Assembly: GCA_963738025.1 (NCBI GenBank) | Contig: CAVTWA010000011.1 | Span: 558,001-622,000, forward strand | Source: 20CM-2-55-15 sp963738025 | GTDB taxonomy: Bacteria; Acidobacteriota; Terriglobia; 20CM-2-55-15 | DNA: 64,000 nucleotides | Reading direction: 5' to 3' | In this document: one piece after another, positions 16,359-26,312 of the stretch | Numbering within the stretch: the stretch's first letter is position 1 | How the letters are laid out: each line of letters opens with the position of its first letter | The notes under the pieces: model-generated | What the model was told of the DNA's origin: nothing | Seen by the model: only the letters and a program-made list of their open reading frames with translations | Databases searched by the model: none | Made by a program: the position numbers and the translations under genes

Positions 16359-17567
16359 ATGCCAGGCAAATCGCTTGGTTTGTCGCGTCTATTGACGCTG
16401 ATGTTCGCTGTTCTCGTTCTCTCATTCGTGATTTATACAGGCTTGAGGCGTTTGGAAGTCGGATCTGCACCCGGCCCGAACGCGGAGTCGGCGACGGCGG
16501 AGGCGGCCACAAGGCCCGCCAACCAACCAGCACTCTTGAGCGTCTCCAACGATCAATTGTCCCATTTGAGCGTCGTCGATGCGAAGAAGGTGACATGGCC
16601 GGTGGACGTTCAAACCACCGGAACCGTGGATTGGGACGCCGACCACACCACTCAGGCCATCACCCAGGTGAACGGGCCGATTTCCCGGATTCTGGTGGAT
16701 CTGGGGAAGCAGGTTGAGGCCGGTGAGCCCTTGCTTTACGTGTCGAGCCCGGACGTCGCGAATGCGATCTCCGCGTATCGAAAGGCGAAGAACCGCGAGG
16801 GCCTCACAAAACGCGTGATGGACCGGCAGAAGGAGCTCCTGGATCAGGGCGCCGTCGCGGCAAAAGATTACGAGAGCAATGTCGCCGATTACAACGACGC
16901 CACGACGGATGTTCAGAACAGCCTGCAGGCGCTCAAAATCTTTGGCATCACGCGCCAGGAAATCGATGATGCCGAACAACAGGGCAAACCCATCACCCCT
17001 GAACTTGCCGTACGCGCGCCGATTAGCGGCACGATTGTTCAGAAGCTGGTTTCTCCTGGACAGTTCATACAGGCGGGGATGACTGCATGTTTCATGCTCA
17101 GCAATACCTCCGTGGTGTGGGTTCAGGGGCACATCTTCGATCGCGACCTTCCATTCATCAAGATTGGCGATGAAGTGGAACAGACCAATGCGGGGTTCGG
17201 CCGGACACTCCGAGGGCGCCTCGCCTATATCGGAGCATTCCTGGACCCGGCAACGCGGACGACGCCGGTGCGGATCGTCACCGAGAATCCTCAGGGACTG
17301 TTGAAGAAAGACATGTTCGTCAATGCGGTGATTCACACGGGCACGCGGAACAACATCGTCGCCGTACCCGAGGCTGCCGTGCTGCGAGACGCTCAGAACG
17401 AGCCGCTGGTTTACGTGCAGGTGGAACCCGGCAAGTTCGCGCAACGCTCGGTGTCGATCGGAGCGTTTCGTGCAGGCGAGATCGAAATTCTCAGCGGACT
17501 GCGTGAAGGCGAGAAGGTTGTCGGAAACGGCAGTCTATTCCTTCAATTTGCAAGTTCATACCAATAA
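16359..17567 (+). CDS. RND periplasmic adaptor (CusB/CzcB-like)
   Basis: A 402-residue membrane-fusion protein. An N-terminal anchor (about 10-29) is followed by a lipoyl/barrel-sandwich half ('NGPISRILVDLGKQVEAGEP'), an alpha hairpin with 'KNREGLTKRVMDRQKELLDQ', the second half 'VRAPISGTIVQKLVSPGQFI', and the beta-barrel domain ending 'KDMFVNAVIHTG'. It bridges the inner-membrane pump and the TolC-like channel. The ATG at 16359 follows 'AAAAGGATTGGCT' with good spacing. It is the second gene of a four-gene efflux operon. The metal-binding Met residues of CusB are not evident, so cobalt, zinc or nickel are as likely as copper. Confidence 0.88.
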   Translation: MPGKSLGLSRLLTLMFAVLVLSFVIYTGLRRLEVGSAPGPNAESATAEAATRPANQPALLSVSNDQLSHLSVVDAKKVTWPVDVQTTGTVDWDADHTTQAITQVNGPISRILVDLGKQVEAGEPLLYVSSPDVANAISAYRKAKNREGLTKRVMDRQKELLDQGAVAAKDYESNVADYNDATTDVQNSLQALKIFGITRQEIDDAEQQGKPITPELAVRAPISGTIVQKLVSPGQFIQAGMTACFMLSNTSVVWVQGHIFDRDLPFIKIGDEVEQTNAGFGRTLRGRLAYIGAFLDPATRTTPVRIVTENPQGLLKKDMFVNAVIHTGTRNNIVAVPEAAVLRDAQNEPLVYVQVEPGKFAQRSVSIGAFRAGEIEILSGLREGEKVVGNGSLFLQFASSYQ

Positions 17568-17579
17568 GGCGCACACGGC

Positions 17580-20500
17580 ATGATCACCCGCATCGTCGCC
17601 TTTGCCCTGTCGCAGCGATTTCTGATCATATTTGCGGCCATCGCGCTGGTTATCTGGGGCGGTATCGCATTTCAAAAGCTTCCAATCGACGCGTATCCCG
17701 ACCTTTCGCCGCCTCACGTCGAAATCGTCTCCCAGTGGCCCGGACACGCGGCGGAGGAGGTTGAGCGCCTCGTCACGATCCCGATCGAAATCGAGATGAA
17801 CGGCATCCCGAAGCTCGAGACGCTTCGTTCGATCTCGCTTTACGGCTTGTCGTCGATCCAGATGAATTTTGAATATGGGGCCGATCCGTATTTTGTCCGG
17901 GAGCAAGCGTTCGAACGTATTGCGGATGCGCAGGTGCCGCAGGGAATAATGCCGGGTATCGAGCCGATGTTCAGCCCGAGCGGATTGATTTATCGATACG
18001 TGCTCCAGAGCCCCGACAAGACGCCTCAGGAGCTCAAGATCATTCAAGACTGGGTTCTGGACAGGCGCTACCGGTCGATCCAGGGTGTTGCCGACGATTC
18101 CGGTTTCGGCGGCACGACAATGCAATACCAGGTGCTGCTCGATCCGAACAAACTGTTCGCCTATGGATTGACGGTTCCGCAGGTTGTGACCCAGCTGTCC
18201 AGCAACAACGCCAATGCGGGCGGCGGTTTTTACTCCCAAGGCAGTCAGTTTTATTACATCCGCGGCCTCGGGCTCGTGAAGGATACGGCCGACATCGGAA
18301 ACATCGTCGTCTCGGCAAAGAACGGCATCCCGATTTACGTGAAAGACTTTGCCCAGACGACGATCGGCTACGCGCCGAGGCTCGGCCAGTTCGGTTACAT
18401 GGGGCAGCCGGAGACGGTGGAAGGCGTCATCCTGATGCGCGTCGGAGAACAGGCGCAGGTCGTCTTGAAACGCGTCGAGGACATGACGAAAAACCTCAAT
18501 GAGCATGTCCTGCCGCCTGACGTCAAAATCGTCCCGTTCTACGACCGCCAGGCCTTGATTGCCGAAACCACGCAAACCGTCGAGGGCAACCTGTTCCGCG
18601 GCATGATCCTCGTGCTGGTGATCCTCGGGCTGTTTCTTCTGAATGTCAGAACGGCTTTGATCGTCGCTTGCACGATTCCCTTCTCGCTGATGTTCGCGTT
18701 CATCTGTCTCGACTGGAGACATATCCCGGCGAATTTGCTGTCGATCGGCGCGATCGATTTCGGAATCATCGTGGACGGCGCAGTGGTGATGGTCGAGAAT
18801 ATTTTCCGCGAGATTGCCGCACGAGCAGACGAAGATCACCAACTCGTCGACATCATCCGCATGGCGGCTCGCGACGTCGAGCGGCCGATTTTTTACGCGA
18901 TGGCGGTGATTATCGCCGGCTATATCCCGATCTATGTATTGTCGGGACCGTCCGGACAACTCTTCCAGCCCATGGCGGACACGATGTCCTTCGCCCTGCT
19001 CGGCGCTCTGCTCTGCTCTCTGACACTGCTGCCGGTGCTCTGTTCTTACTTCTTGCGCAGGGGCATCCGTGAGCCCGAGTCCTTCGTCTACGACTGGATT
19101 TACGGAGTCTATGGCTTCCTGCTCGGCTGGTGCCTGAACAACCGCATGGCGACCGTCATTCTCGTGCTTGCGGTATTCGGCAGTTCGCTGCTGTTGATTC
19201 CGGCGATCGGCGCCGAGTTCATGCCGCATCTCGACGAAGGGGCATTGTGGGTGCGAGCGACGACACCCTATACGATCTCATTTGAAGAGGCCTCGAGGCT
19301 GTCTCCGCAAATACGCAACATCTTGTTGAGCTTTCCGCAGGTCACGACGGTTGCGAACGAATTAGGCCGTCCCGACGATGGGACAGATCCCACCGGATTC
19401 TTCAACAACGAGTTTTACGTGGGCTTGAGACCATACAGCGATTCGTCGTGGAACAGCAGCATCCATACAAAGCCTCAGCTCATTTCACAGATACAGAAGA
19501 AACTGGCTGCCTTTCCCGGGATCATTTTCAATTACACGCAGCCGGCTGAGGACGCAGTGGACGAAGCCGAGACGGGCTTGAAGAGCGCTCTGGCGGTCAA
19601 AATCTTCGGAACGGATCTCGGGACGCTCGAAGATAAAGCGCAGCAGGTGAAAGCCATCCTTTCCAAGGTTCCGGGAATCAGCGAAATCACAGTTGTCCGT
19701 GAGCTCGGACAGCCCAGTTTAACCATCGTACCGAACCGCGAGAAGATCGCCCGGTACGGATTGAACGTGAGCGATATCAACACGCTCGTCGAAACCGCGA
19801 TGGGCGGCCAGGCGGCGACGCAGGTCATTCAGGGAGAGCGGGAGTTCGACCTGGTCGTGAGGCTGCAGGAAAAATACAGGAGCGATGAAAATGCGATCAA
19901 GAATCTGGTGATTCCCACACCAGACGGGCAATATCTGCCCCTGAGCCAGTTTGCCGATGTAAGAGTCGACAACGGCGCATCCTTTATTTATAGAGAATCG
20001 AACTCGCGATATATCGGAGTCCAGTTCAGCGTCGAGGGACGTGATCTGGCAGGCGCCGTGGGCGAAGCAAAAAAGAAGGTGGAACAGGCCGTCAGGCTGC
20101 CGATCGGCTACACGTTCGACTGGGGCGGCGAATACAAGGACTATCTCGCCTCGCAGGAGCAGATGAAAATCATTCTGCCTCTGACCGTCCTGCTGATACT
20201 GATGATCCTTTTTGCGCTCTACGGCAACCTGAAATTCCCCGTCATCATCTTCCTGAGCGTCCTGCTTACGGAACCTGTCGGCGGGCTTGTGGCGCTTTGG
20301 CTGACGCACACGAACTTCAGCGTCTCGTCCATGCTGGGTTTTGTGGCCTTGATGGGAGTGGCCGTGCAAACGAGCGTCATCCTGTACTCGTTTATCAACA
20401 AGCTGCGGCTTGAGGGCCGGGATATTCCCACGGCGACGCTGGACGCGTCGTTGCTGCGCCTGCGTCCGATCATGATGACGGCGCTGGTCGCCTGTTTCGG

Positions 20501-20663
20501 CTTGCTTCCCGCGGCAGTCTCTACCGGTATCGGGAGTGATTCGCAGCGTCCCTTCGCGATCGTGATCGTCGGCGGTTTGGCGTCGCGGCTCCTCTTGTCG
20601 ATATTTCTCTCGCCCGTCTTGTATGCGCTGGTCGCTCGCGACGGCGACGTTTTGAAGGTGTAA
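17580..20663 (+). CDS. Heavy-metal RND efflux pump (CzcA/CusA-like)
   Basis: A 1027-residue inner-membrane proton-driven exporter of the HME-RND group. It has the N-terminal 'VAFALSQRFLIIFAAIALVI' helix, two large periplasmic loops and twelve membrane segments. The signature 'IDFGIIVDGAVVMVENIFRE' in helix 4 carries the Asp/Glu of HME pumps. 'FMPHLDEGALWVRATTP' in the second porter domain is typical of CzcA. The length is normal for the family. It lies 12 bp after the adaptor gene and 2 bp before the outer-membrane factor gene, so the complex is encoded in order. The substrate should be a divalent or monovalent metal ion. Confidence 0.92.
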   Translation: MITRIVAFALSQRFLIIFAAIALVIWGGIAFQKLPIDAYPDLSPPHVEIVSQWPGHAAEEVERLVTIPIEIEMNGIPKLETLRSISLYGLSSIQMNFEYGADPYFVREQAFERIADAQVPQGIMPGIEPMFSPSGLIYRYVLQSPDKTPQELKIIQDWVLDRRYRSIQGVADDSGFGGTTMQYQVLLDPNKLFAYGLTVPQVVTQLSSNNANAGGGFYSQGSQFYYIRGLGLVKDTADIGNIVVSAKNGIPIYVKDFAQTTIGYAPRLGQFGYMGQPETVEGVILMRVGEQAQVVLKRVEDMTKNLNEHVLPPDVKIVPFYDRQALIAETTQTVEGNLFRGMILVLVILGLFLLNVRTALIVACTIPFSLMFAFICLDWRHIPANLLSIGAIDFGIIVDGAVVMVENIFREIAARADEDHQLVDIIRMAARDVERPIFYAMAVIIAGYIPIYVLSGPSGQLFQPMADTMSFALLGALLCSLTLLPVLCSYFLRRGIREPESFVYDWIYGVYGFLLGWCLNNRMATVILVLAVFGSSLLLIPAIGAEFMPHLDEGALWVRATTPYTISFEEASRLSPQIRNILLSFPQVTTVANELGRPDDGTDPTGFFNNEFYVGLRPYSDSSWNSSIHTKPQLISQIQKKLAAFPGIIFNYTQPAEDAVDEAETGLKSALAVKIFGTDLGTLEDKAQQVKAILSKVPGISEITVVRELGQPSLTIVPNREKIARYGLNVSDINTLVETAMGGQAATQVIQGEREFDLVVRLQEKYRSDENAIKNLVIPTPDGQYLPLSQFADVRVDNGASFIYRESNSRYIGVQFSVEGRDLAGAVGEAKKKVEQAVRLPIGYTFDWGGEYKDYLASQEQMKIILPLTVLLILMILFALYGNLKFPVIIFLSVLLTEPVGGLVALWLTHTNFSVSSMLGFVALMGVAVQTSVILYSFINKLRLEGRDIPTATLDASLLRLRPIMMTALVACFGLLPAAVSTGIGSDSQRPFAIVIVGGLASRLLLSIFLSPVLYALVARDGDVLKV

Positions 20664-20665
20664 CG

Positions 20666-21931
20666 ATGATACCTCGATTTATATGTCGCACCGCCGCTGC
20701 GACGTTAGTGGCCTGGAGCCTGACCGGATCCGCGACGGCTCAACAACCGAGGGCCTGGACCTGGCCGGAGATCAAGGACAAGTTCGAGGCGACCAACCCA
20801 TCGCTGCTTGCCGGAAAACTGACTATCGATGAATCCAGGTCCGACGAGATCACCGCCTTCCTGCGGCCGAACCCATCTTTCAGCGTGCTCGCGGATCAGA
20901 TCGAGCTCTTCACGCCCAATCCATACCAGCCGCTGACGAATCTCTTCTCATCCTTCTCGGCGAGCTACCTGCACGAACGCAGAAACAAGCGCGAACTCAG
21001 GCTCGACAGCGCGAAGAAAGGGACCGAAATCGCGCAGTCGCAGCAGTCCGATCTCGAAAGAAATCTGCTCTTCACTTTGCGTAATGCTTTCGTTCAGACC
21101 CTTCAGGCAAAGGCGGTGTTTCAGCTCGTTACCGACAATCTTGCCTACTATGACCACGTCCTCGAGGTCAGCCGCGTCCGATTCCACGCGGGAGACATTG
21201 CCCAGATTGACCTGGATCGTCTCGAGTTGCAGCGAGTCCAGTTCGAGACCGACCTGCAAAATGCGACCGTCGCTCTACGAAATGCAAAGATTCAGCTTCT
21301 GATGCTGCTCATCGACCGGACTCCGGTCGAGCAGTTCGACGTTGCCGGAACATTCGATTTCCGGGATGAGCCGATGTCACTCGATCAGTTTCGCACGATG
21401 GCTTTGAACACACGCCCGGACTTGCGATCCGCGATGCAAGCTGTCGAGAAAGCGAAGGTGGATCATACCCTCGCCGTTGCCAATGGCTCGACCGATCCAA
21501 TATTCGGAGTCGATACGGGCCGCAATCCCCCGCTCAATTGGTACCTGGGATTCAACGTGACCATTCCGCTGAGATTCTTCGACAAAAACCAGGGCGAGAA
21601 ACAGAGGACGCAGATCGACATCGCACGCAACGAAAGACTGCAGACCGCCGCTGAAGCGCAAGTGTACAGCGATGTGGATTCCGCGTTCTCCACTTTAAAC
21701 GGCAATCTGGCGCTGCTGCGGGTGTATAAGAGCCGCTATCTTGCCACCGCTGTCCGCGTCCGCGACACCGTTTCGTTCGCGTATCAGCGAGGCGGATCCT
21801 CGCTTCTGGATTTCCTGCAAGCGCAGCAGGACTATCGCAGCGTCCAACTCGGCTACTTGAACCTGATCGGTTCTTACCTGACGTCGGCAAGTCAGCTTAA
21901 TCTCGCAGTCGGCACGGAAGTGCTTCAATAG
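20666..21931 (+). CDS. TolC-family outer membrane efflux protein
   Basis: A 421-residue CzcC/TolC-type channel with a signal peptide (about 1-25, ending 'GSATAQQ') and two OEP repeats rich in long helices ('ERNLLFTLRNAFVQTLQAKA' and 'DVDSAFSTLNGNLALLRVYK'). It closes the tripartite metal-efflux complex by forming the outer-membrane and periplasmic conduit. The start lies 2 bp past the pump's stop codon. It is convergent with the long surface-protein gene, only 15 bp away, with no obvious terminator between them. Confidence 0.88.
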   Translation: MIPRFICRTAAATLVAWSLTGSATAQQPRAWTWPEIKDKFEATNPSLLAGKLTIDESRSDEITAFLRPNPSFSVLADQIELFTPNPYQPLTNLFSSFSASYLHERRNKRELRLDSAKKGTEIAQSQQSDLERNLLFTLRNAFVQTLQAKAVFQLVTDNLAYYDHVLEVSRVRFHAGDIAQIDLDRLELQRVQFETDLQNATVALRNAKIQLLMLLIDRTPVEQFDVAGTFDFRDEPMSLDQFRTMALNTRPDLRSAMQAVEKAKVDHTLAVANGSTDPIFGVDTGRNPPLNWYLGFNVTIPLRFFDKNQGEKQRTQIDIARNERLQTAAEAQVYSDVDSAFSTLNGNLALLRVYKSRYLATAVRVRDTVSFAYQRGGSSLLDFLQAQQDYRSVQLGYLNLIGSYLTSASQLNLAVGTEVLQ

Positions 21932-21946
21932 GCATGTAGTCCAACG

Positions 21947-24900
21947 CTATTGCGTGTACGCCTCGACTTCGGTGATGCGGCTGAAGCCCGAAAGCGCGCC
22001 GGTCACCCAGACGCGGATGGCCGAGGTCGTCAGCTGGCTAAACGTGAATTGCCGCCACACCAGGTTATTCCCGCTGACGGCCCCGCCTGGCACGGTGACC
22101 CATTGGCTCCCGCTCCAGTATTGCACCTGAAAATCGGTCACCCCATACGCACTGAACGTCATCGTCGGCGTCGGATCGCTCGGCGACTGGTAGTTGTCTT
22201 GAACGGTGAAGACGTCGATCTCGTTGATGGTCTTGCTTCCGCTAAAATCCACCTCCAGCCAGTCCGGCCACGCGCTCGCCGTCGCATCGTTCCAACCGCC
22301 CCCGGCACCCCAGTTGACGCCCTTGCGGTCGCCGTCATTCGCCCCGCCTGCTGCATAGGCGCTGCTGTAACTCGAGGACGCGCTGGCGACGCCGCCATTA
22401 GCAGCTCGCGCCACATTTGTGCCGGTCGCCCCGTTGACACTGATCCCCACAGGTGTCGAGGTCGTCGCGGCACCCTGTGTATCGGTGGCCACGGCCAGAA
22501 GCGTGTAACTGCCTGCCACCACTTTCGACCATGAAACGCTATAGGGCGAGGCGGTAGCGGTTCCGATCTGCAAGCCGTTGGCGAAGAAGTCGACCTTGCT
22601 GATGCCATTGCTGCTCGTGGCCAACGCCGTCACCGGGATGGTCGCCGGTGCCGTGTACGTCGCCCCCTGCGTGGGACTCGTTAATGACACACTGACGCCG
22701 TTGGCCGCCGCGCTATACGCCTCGACTTCGGTGATGCGGCTGAAGCCCGAAAGTGCGCCGGTCACCCAGACGCGGATAGCCGAGGTCGTCAGCTGGCTAA
22801 ACGTGAATTGCCGCCACACCAGGTTATTCCCGCTGACGGTCCCGCCTGGCACGGTGACCCATTGGCTCCCACTCCAGTATTGCACCTGAAAATCGGTCAC
22901 CCCATACGCACTGAACGTCATCGTCGGCGTCGGATCGCTCGGCGACTGGTAGTTGTCTTGAACGGTGAAGACGTCGATCTCGTTGATGGTCTTGCTTCCG
23001 CTAAAATCCACCTCCAGCCAGTCCGGCCACACGCTGGTCGTCGCATCATTCCAACCGCCCCCGGCACCCCAGTTGACGCCCTTGCGGTCGCCGTCATTCG
23101 CCCCGCCTGCTGCATAGGCGCTGCTGTAACTCGAGGACGCGCTGGCGACGCCGCCATTAGCAGCTCGCGCCACATTTGTGCCGGTCGCCCCATTGACACT
23201 GATCCCCACAGGTGTCGAGGTCGTCGCGGCAGCCTGTGTATCGGTGGCCACGGCCAGAAGCGTGTAACTGCCTGCCACCACTTTCGACCATGAAACGCTA
23301 TAGGGCGAGGCGGTAGCCGTTCCGATCTGCAAGCCGTTGGCGAAGAAGTCGACCTTGCTGATGCCATTGCTGCTCGTGGCCGACGCCGTCACCGGGATGG
23401 TCGCCGGTGCGGTGTACGTCGCCCCCTGCGTAGGACTCGTTAATGACACACTGACGCCGTTGGCCGCCGCGCTATACGCCTCGACTTCAGTGATGCGGCT
23501 GAAGCCCGAGAGTGCGCCGGTCACCCAGACGCGGATGGCCGAGGTCGTCAGCTGGCTAAACGTGAATTGCCGCCACACCAGGTTATTCCCGCTGACGGTC
23601 CCGCCTGGCACGGTGACCCATTGGCTCCCGCTCCAGTACTGCACCTGAAAATCGGTCACCCCATACGCACTGAACGTCATCGTCGGCGTCGGATCGCTCG
23701 GCGACTGGTAGTTGTCTTGAACGGTGAAGACGTCGATCTCGTTGATAGTCTTGCTTCCGCTAAAATCCACCTCCAGCCAGTCCGGCCACGCGCTGGTCGT
23801 CGCATCATTCCAACCGCCCCCGGCACCCCAGTTGACGCCCTTGCGGTCGCCGTCATTCGCCCCGCCTGCTGCATAGGCGCTGCTGTAACTCGAGGACGCG
23901 CTGGCGACGCCGCCATTGGCAGCTCGCGCCACATTCATTCTGCCTCCTGGCGTTGGCGTCGCCGAGACCTGAGCGGAGTTGCCACTTTCGCCACATGAAT
24001 CGACCGCTGAAACAACGTAGTAGTACGTGATTCCATTGGTGACGCTCGTATCCGTGTAGCTGGTCGCGGCCAACGCCGGCGCAATTGTCGCGAACGGTCC
24101 GCCAATTGTCGTCGAGCGCTTCACGTTGTAGCTCGCCGCTCCGGAACTTGCCGTCCAGCTCAGCACCACGCTTGCGTTCCCTGCTGTGGCAGCGAGCCCG
24201 ACCGGCGTTACCGGTATAGCGCAAGGAGTCGCGCTGGCCTCGTTGGAATTCGGGCTCGTTCCAGACCCATCGACCGCACGCACGACGTAATAATAGGTCG
24301 TGCCGTTGGCCAGACCGGTATCGGTGTAGTTGGGGTTTGCGACGTCGGTCGCGACGGTCATATAGCCGCTGCCGCTCGTTGTGGAATGAAGGACGTTGTA
24401 GCTCGTCGCGCCCGTTGATGCCGTCCATGAGAGGCTGACCTGTGCGTTGCCGGGCATGGCGATCAGACCGGTCGGCGCGGGTGCCGCAGTAAGCTGCACG
24501 ATAAACGTGTCGATCCGGGTTGAGCAACCAAACGAAGCGTCCGGACCAAGCTGCCCGTCCCAATAACTGGAAAACAGAGCCCACTTGCCGTCATTTGAGA
24601 TTTGCGCGAATCCCTCGCCGTAATAGCAGCTGCCTGTACTATGGTTATGCGCGAAGCGCCAAACGGTGTTGGAACCATCGACGGCGGCCGCGACGATTTC
24701 TCCTGACCAGGCGAACTGGCAGGGTGGAGCGGTTGTGAAACGCGAAATGAGCACGGGCGCGTTGGGGTTCCCAACGGAATTCAGCCACGAAGGGTGCTCA
24801 GCATCGCACCACTGGTTCGCCGGGGCCGGAGGTTGCTCGACAAAGAGATAGTCCGACGAATTCATCAGGTTATCGGGATTCCGCACCACGTAGCCTCTGG

Positions 24901-25828
24901 AGTCTTGCCCGCCCGTGGATCCCGAAGCATTAACGTATTTGCCGTTTCCCATGGAAACGTGGCCGCTCCAATAACCGTCGGCGTTCGTAACGAGAGACCA
25001 GGTCTTGGTTCCAAGATCGAATACAGCGCCTCCGTTTGCTCCCCAGCTCTGGCCGTGGAATGTGACTTCGAGCCAGGAGGCGCCTGCCCCCCCTGTTATT
25101 GCATGAATTCCGATGGTCTGACCCGAGGCGGATGTCGGCCAATTCAGGTCACTCTGAGGAACTCCATTGATTGTTTTGTTCAGAACATCGATAAATGCAG
25201 TCGTTCCCGTACTGAGTGGATTCACACAGAAAATCTCGGTAAACGCGTCTTGATTCCCCGAACCGGCCGCCGCGCAGACCCAGTTATCTTGTCCAATGAC
25301 GACTGCGAAATAGGCAACCATATCTCCATTTGGAGGACCGCCAAGATTTTTAGTGACACCTGTGGACTTGTTGTACGCCGCGATTTGATTTCCATTGAGG
25401 AAGTAGATGACGTCGGGATCGACTGTTGACCATTCCCAACGCGCGCCGAACGATACTGGATGAAGAGCGGGGTGAGACGATCCATCGCCAACCTTGATCG
25501 TGTCCGGGTCGAATTCCAGCCAATAACCGTCGCCGTGAGGTCCCGTAAGTTTGATAGCTGTCGAATTCGCGTTCCAGGCCCGGAAATTGCCTCCGTCTAT
25601 CGAGATAAATGACTCTCCCCCGTTGGTATTCTGATCGGTTACGCGCAAAATATTCGATCCGAATGTCGGATCAATAATGAGCGAATTCGCAGGCCCAAGA
25701 ACCGGCGCGGAGGGGATCGGTTTCGTATCGGTTCCCGTGTACGCGGAATAAGTCGATGGAGCGGTTTGCGCTTGAACGCTTCCGACGGCCACAATCACCC
25801 ATACACAACAAGTTAAAACTCGTTTCAT
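21947..25828 (-). CDS. Large secreted protein: two FnIII domains and tandem discoidin/Ig modules
   Basis: A roughly 1293-residue secreted protein. It has a signal peptide (1-20), an N-terminal region of about 430 residues with beta-propeller-like repetition and no family I can name, two fibronectin type III domains ('QVSLSWTASTGATSYNVLHS', 'SVVLSWTASSGAASYNVKRS'), and then three F5/8 type C (discoidin-like) domains ('WPDWLEVDFSGSKTINEIDV') separated by two Ig-like domains ('KVDFFANGLQIGTATASPYS'). These are carbohydrate- or surface-binding modules, so polysaccharide binding or adhesion is likely. The repeats are nearly identical at the DNA level. The start at 25828 has 'CGGAAGGCAGTT' upstream; 25852 is an alternative. 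Confidence 0.82.
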   Translation of the reverse strand: MKRVLTCCVWVIVAVGSVQAQTAPSTYSAYTGTDTKPIPSAPVLGPANSLIIDPTFGSNILRVTDQNTNGGESFISIDGGNFRAWNANSTAIKLTGPHGDGYWLEFDPDTIKVGDGSSHPALHPVSFGARWEWSTVDPDVIYFLNGNQIAAYNKSTGVTKNLGGPPNGDMVAYFAVVIGQDNWVCAAAGSGNQDAFTEIFCVNPLSTGTTAFIDVLNKTINGVPQSDLNWPTSASGQTIGIHAITGGAGASWLEVTFHGQSWGANGGAVFDLGTKTWSLVTNADGYWSGHVSMGNGKYVNASGSTGGQDSRGYVVRNPDNLMNSSDYLFVEQPPAPANQWCDAEHPSWLNSVGNPNAPVLISRFTTAPPCQFAWSGEIVAAAVDGSNTVWRFAHNHSTGSCYYGEGFAQISNDGKWALFSSYWDGQLGPDASFGCSTRIDTFIVQLTAAPAPTGLIAMPGNAQVSLSWTASTGATSYNVLHSTTSGSGYMTVATDVANPNYTDTGLANGTTYYYVVRAVDGSGTSPNSNEASATPCAIPVTPVGLAATAGNASVVLSWTASSGAASYNVKRSTTIGGPFATIAPALAATSYTDTSVTNGITYYYVVSAVDSCGESGNSAQVSATPTPGGRMNVARAANGGVASASSSYSSAYAAGGANDGDRKGVNWGAGGGWNDATTSAWPDWLEVDFSGSKTINEIDVFTVQDNYQSPSDPTPTMTFSAYGVTDFQVQYWSGSQWVTVPGGTVSGNNLVWRQFTFSQLTTSAIRVWVTGALSGFSRITEVEAYSAAANGVSVSLTSPTQGATYTAPATIPVTASATSSNGISKVDFFANGLQIGTATASPYSVSWSKVVAGSYTLLAVATDTQAAATTSTPVGISVNGATGTNVARAANGGVASASSSYSSAYAAGGANDGDRKGVNWGAGGGWNDATTSVWPDWLEVDFSGSKTINEIDVFTVQDNYQSPSDPTPTMTFSAYGVTDFQVQYWSGSQWVTVPGGTVSGNNLVWRQFTFSQLTTSAIRVWVTGALSGFSRITEVEAYSAAANGVSVSLTSPTQGATYTAPATIPVTALATSSNGISKVDFFANGLQIGTATASPYSVSWSKVVAGSYTLLAVATDTQGAATTSTPVGISVNGATGTNVARAANGGVASASSSYSSAYAAGGANDGDRKGVNWGAGGGWNDATASAWPDWLEVDFSGSKTINEIDVFTVQDNYQSPSDPTPTMTFSAYGVTDFQVQYWSGSQWVTVPGGAVSGNNLVWRQFTFSQLTTSAIRVWVTGALSGFSRITEVEAYTQ
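21950..23933. repeat. 759-bp tandem coding repeat (2.6 copies)
   Basis: The DNA repeats with an exact 759-bp period (253 codons): matching segments start at about 21960, 22719 and 23478. Only scattered single-base changes separate the copies, many of them silent. Each full unit encodes one discoidin-like plus one Ig-like domain. The copy at the protein C-terminus lacks the Ig half. Confidence 0.92.
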
Positions 25829-26176
25829 AACTGCCTTCCGCTTCTTTGCCATGAAGTGCTTCATGTCGCGAAGGGATCGCTAAATGAACGCAGGTTTCCG
25901 AATGATCGGTGGCTAGAATTCAGCAATTGTAGTGTGCGTTGCTCGCACCAGACAATTTGCGGTGATAAATAAGTACTTCCCAGTGGTGCCCCGAACAGTG
26001 CTGCTAATTTCGGCCCAGATCTGTTCCTGCCGTATGCGTTATGTGTCCATTCAGTTTTCCGCACGGCACCTCCGCGTTATGCCTTTTTTGAATCGAGAGC
26101 ATACATCAAACTCTTTGATATCCCGCTGCCGCTGTTCGGCCGCATGACAGAATCAACGAATAGTTCATAGAATTGA
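25829..26176. other. Gene-free stretch upstream of the surface protein
   Basis: No convincing gene, RNA or repeat is seen on either strand. It should hold the promoter of the large secreted protein. Short open frames here have no recognisable motif or ribosome site. Confidence 0.4.
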
Positions 26177-26272
26177 AAGGTTCGCCCCGACACCATCCTT
26201 AATTTAGTCGATCCCGATATTCCGCTTCTCATCCAAGCCAAACAGGAATTCGCGAAACTCGCTGGAAACTGA
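26177..26272 (+). pseudogene. Possible C-terminal scrap of a TPR-type protein
   Basis: About 30 codons after an in-frame stop encode 'NLVDPDIPLLIQAKQEFAKL' and end in TGA. It resembles the 'DPDIPILKQAKAEYAKL' tail common on acidobacterial TPR and Ser/Thr-kinase proteins. There is no start and no upstream domain. The identification rests only on this short tail and is tentative. Confidence 0.4.
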
Positions 26273-26312
26273 ACCCGAAAAAAGTCTGCGTCCTCATCTG
26301 CGTATCCCGCGG

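Noticed and set aside
17556..19229. A 557-codon minus-strand frame rich in Arg, His and Asp opposite the RND pump
   Set aside because: It is the antisense shadow of the pump gene, with composition typical of such shadows and no domain.
22918..23367. Plus- and minus-strand open frames inside the large surface-protein gene
   Set aside because: They repeat with the 759-bp period and are shadows of the true frame; none has a ribosome site or known domain.
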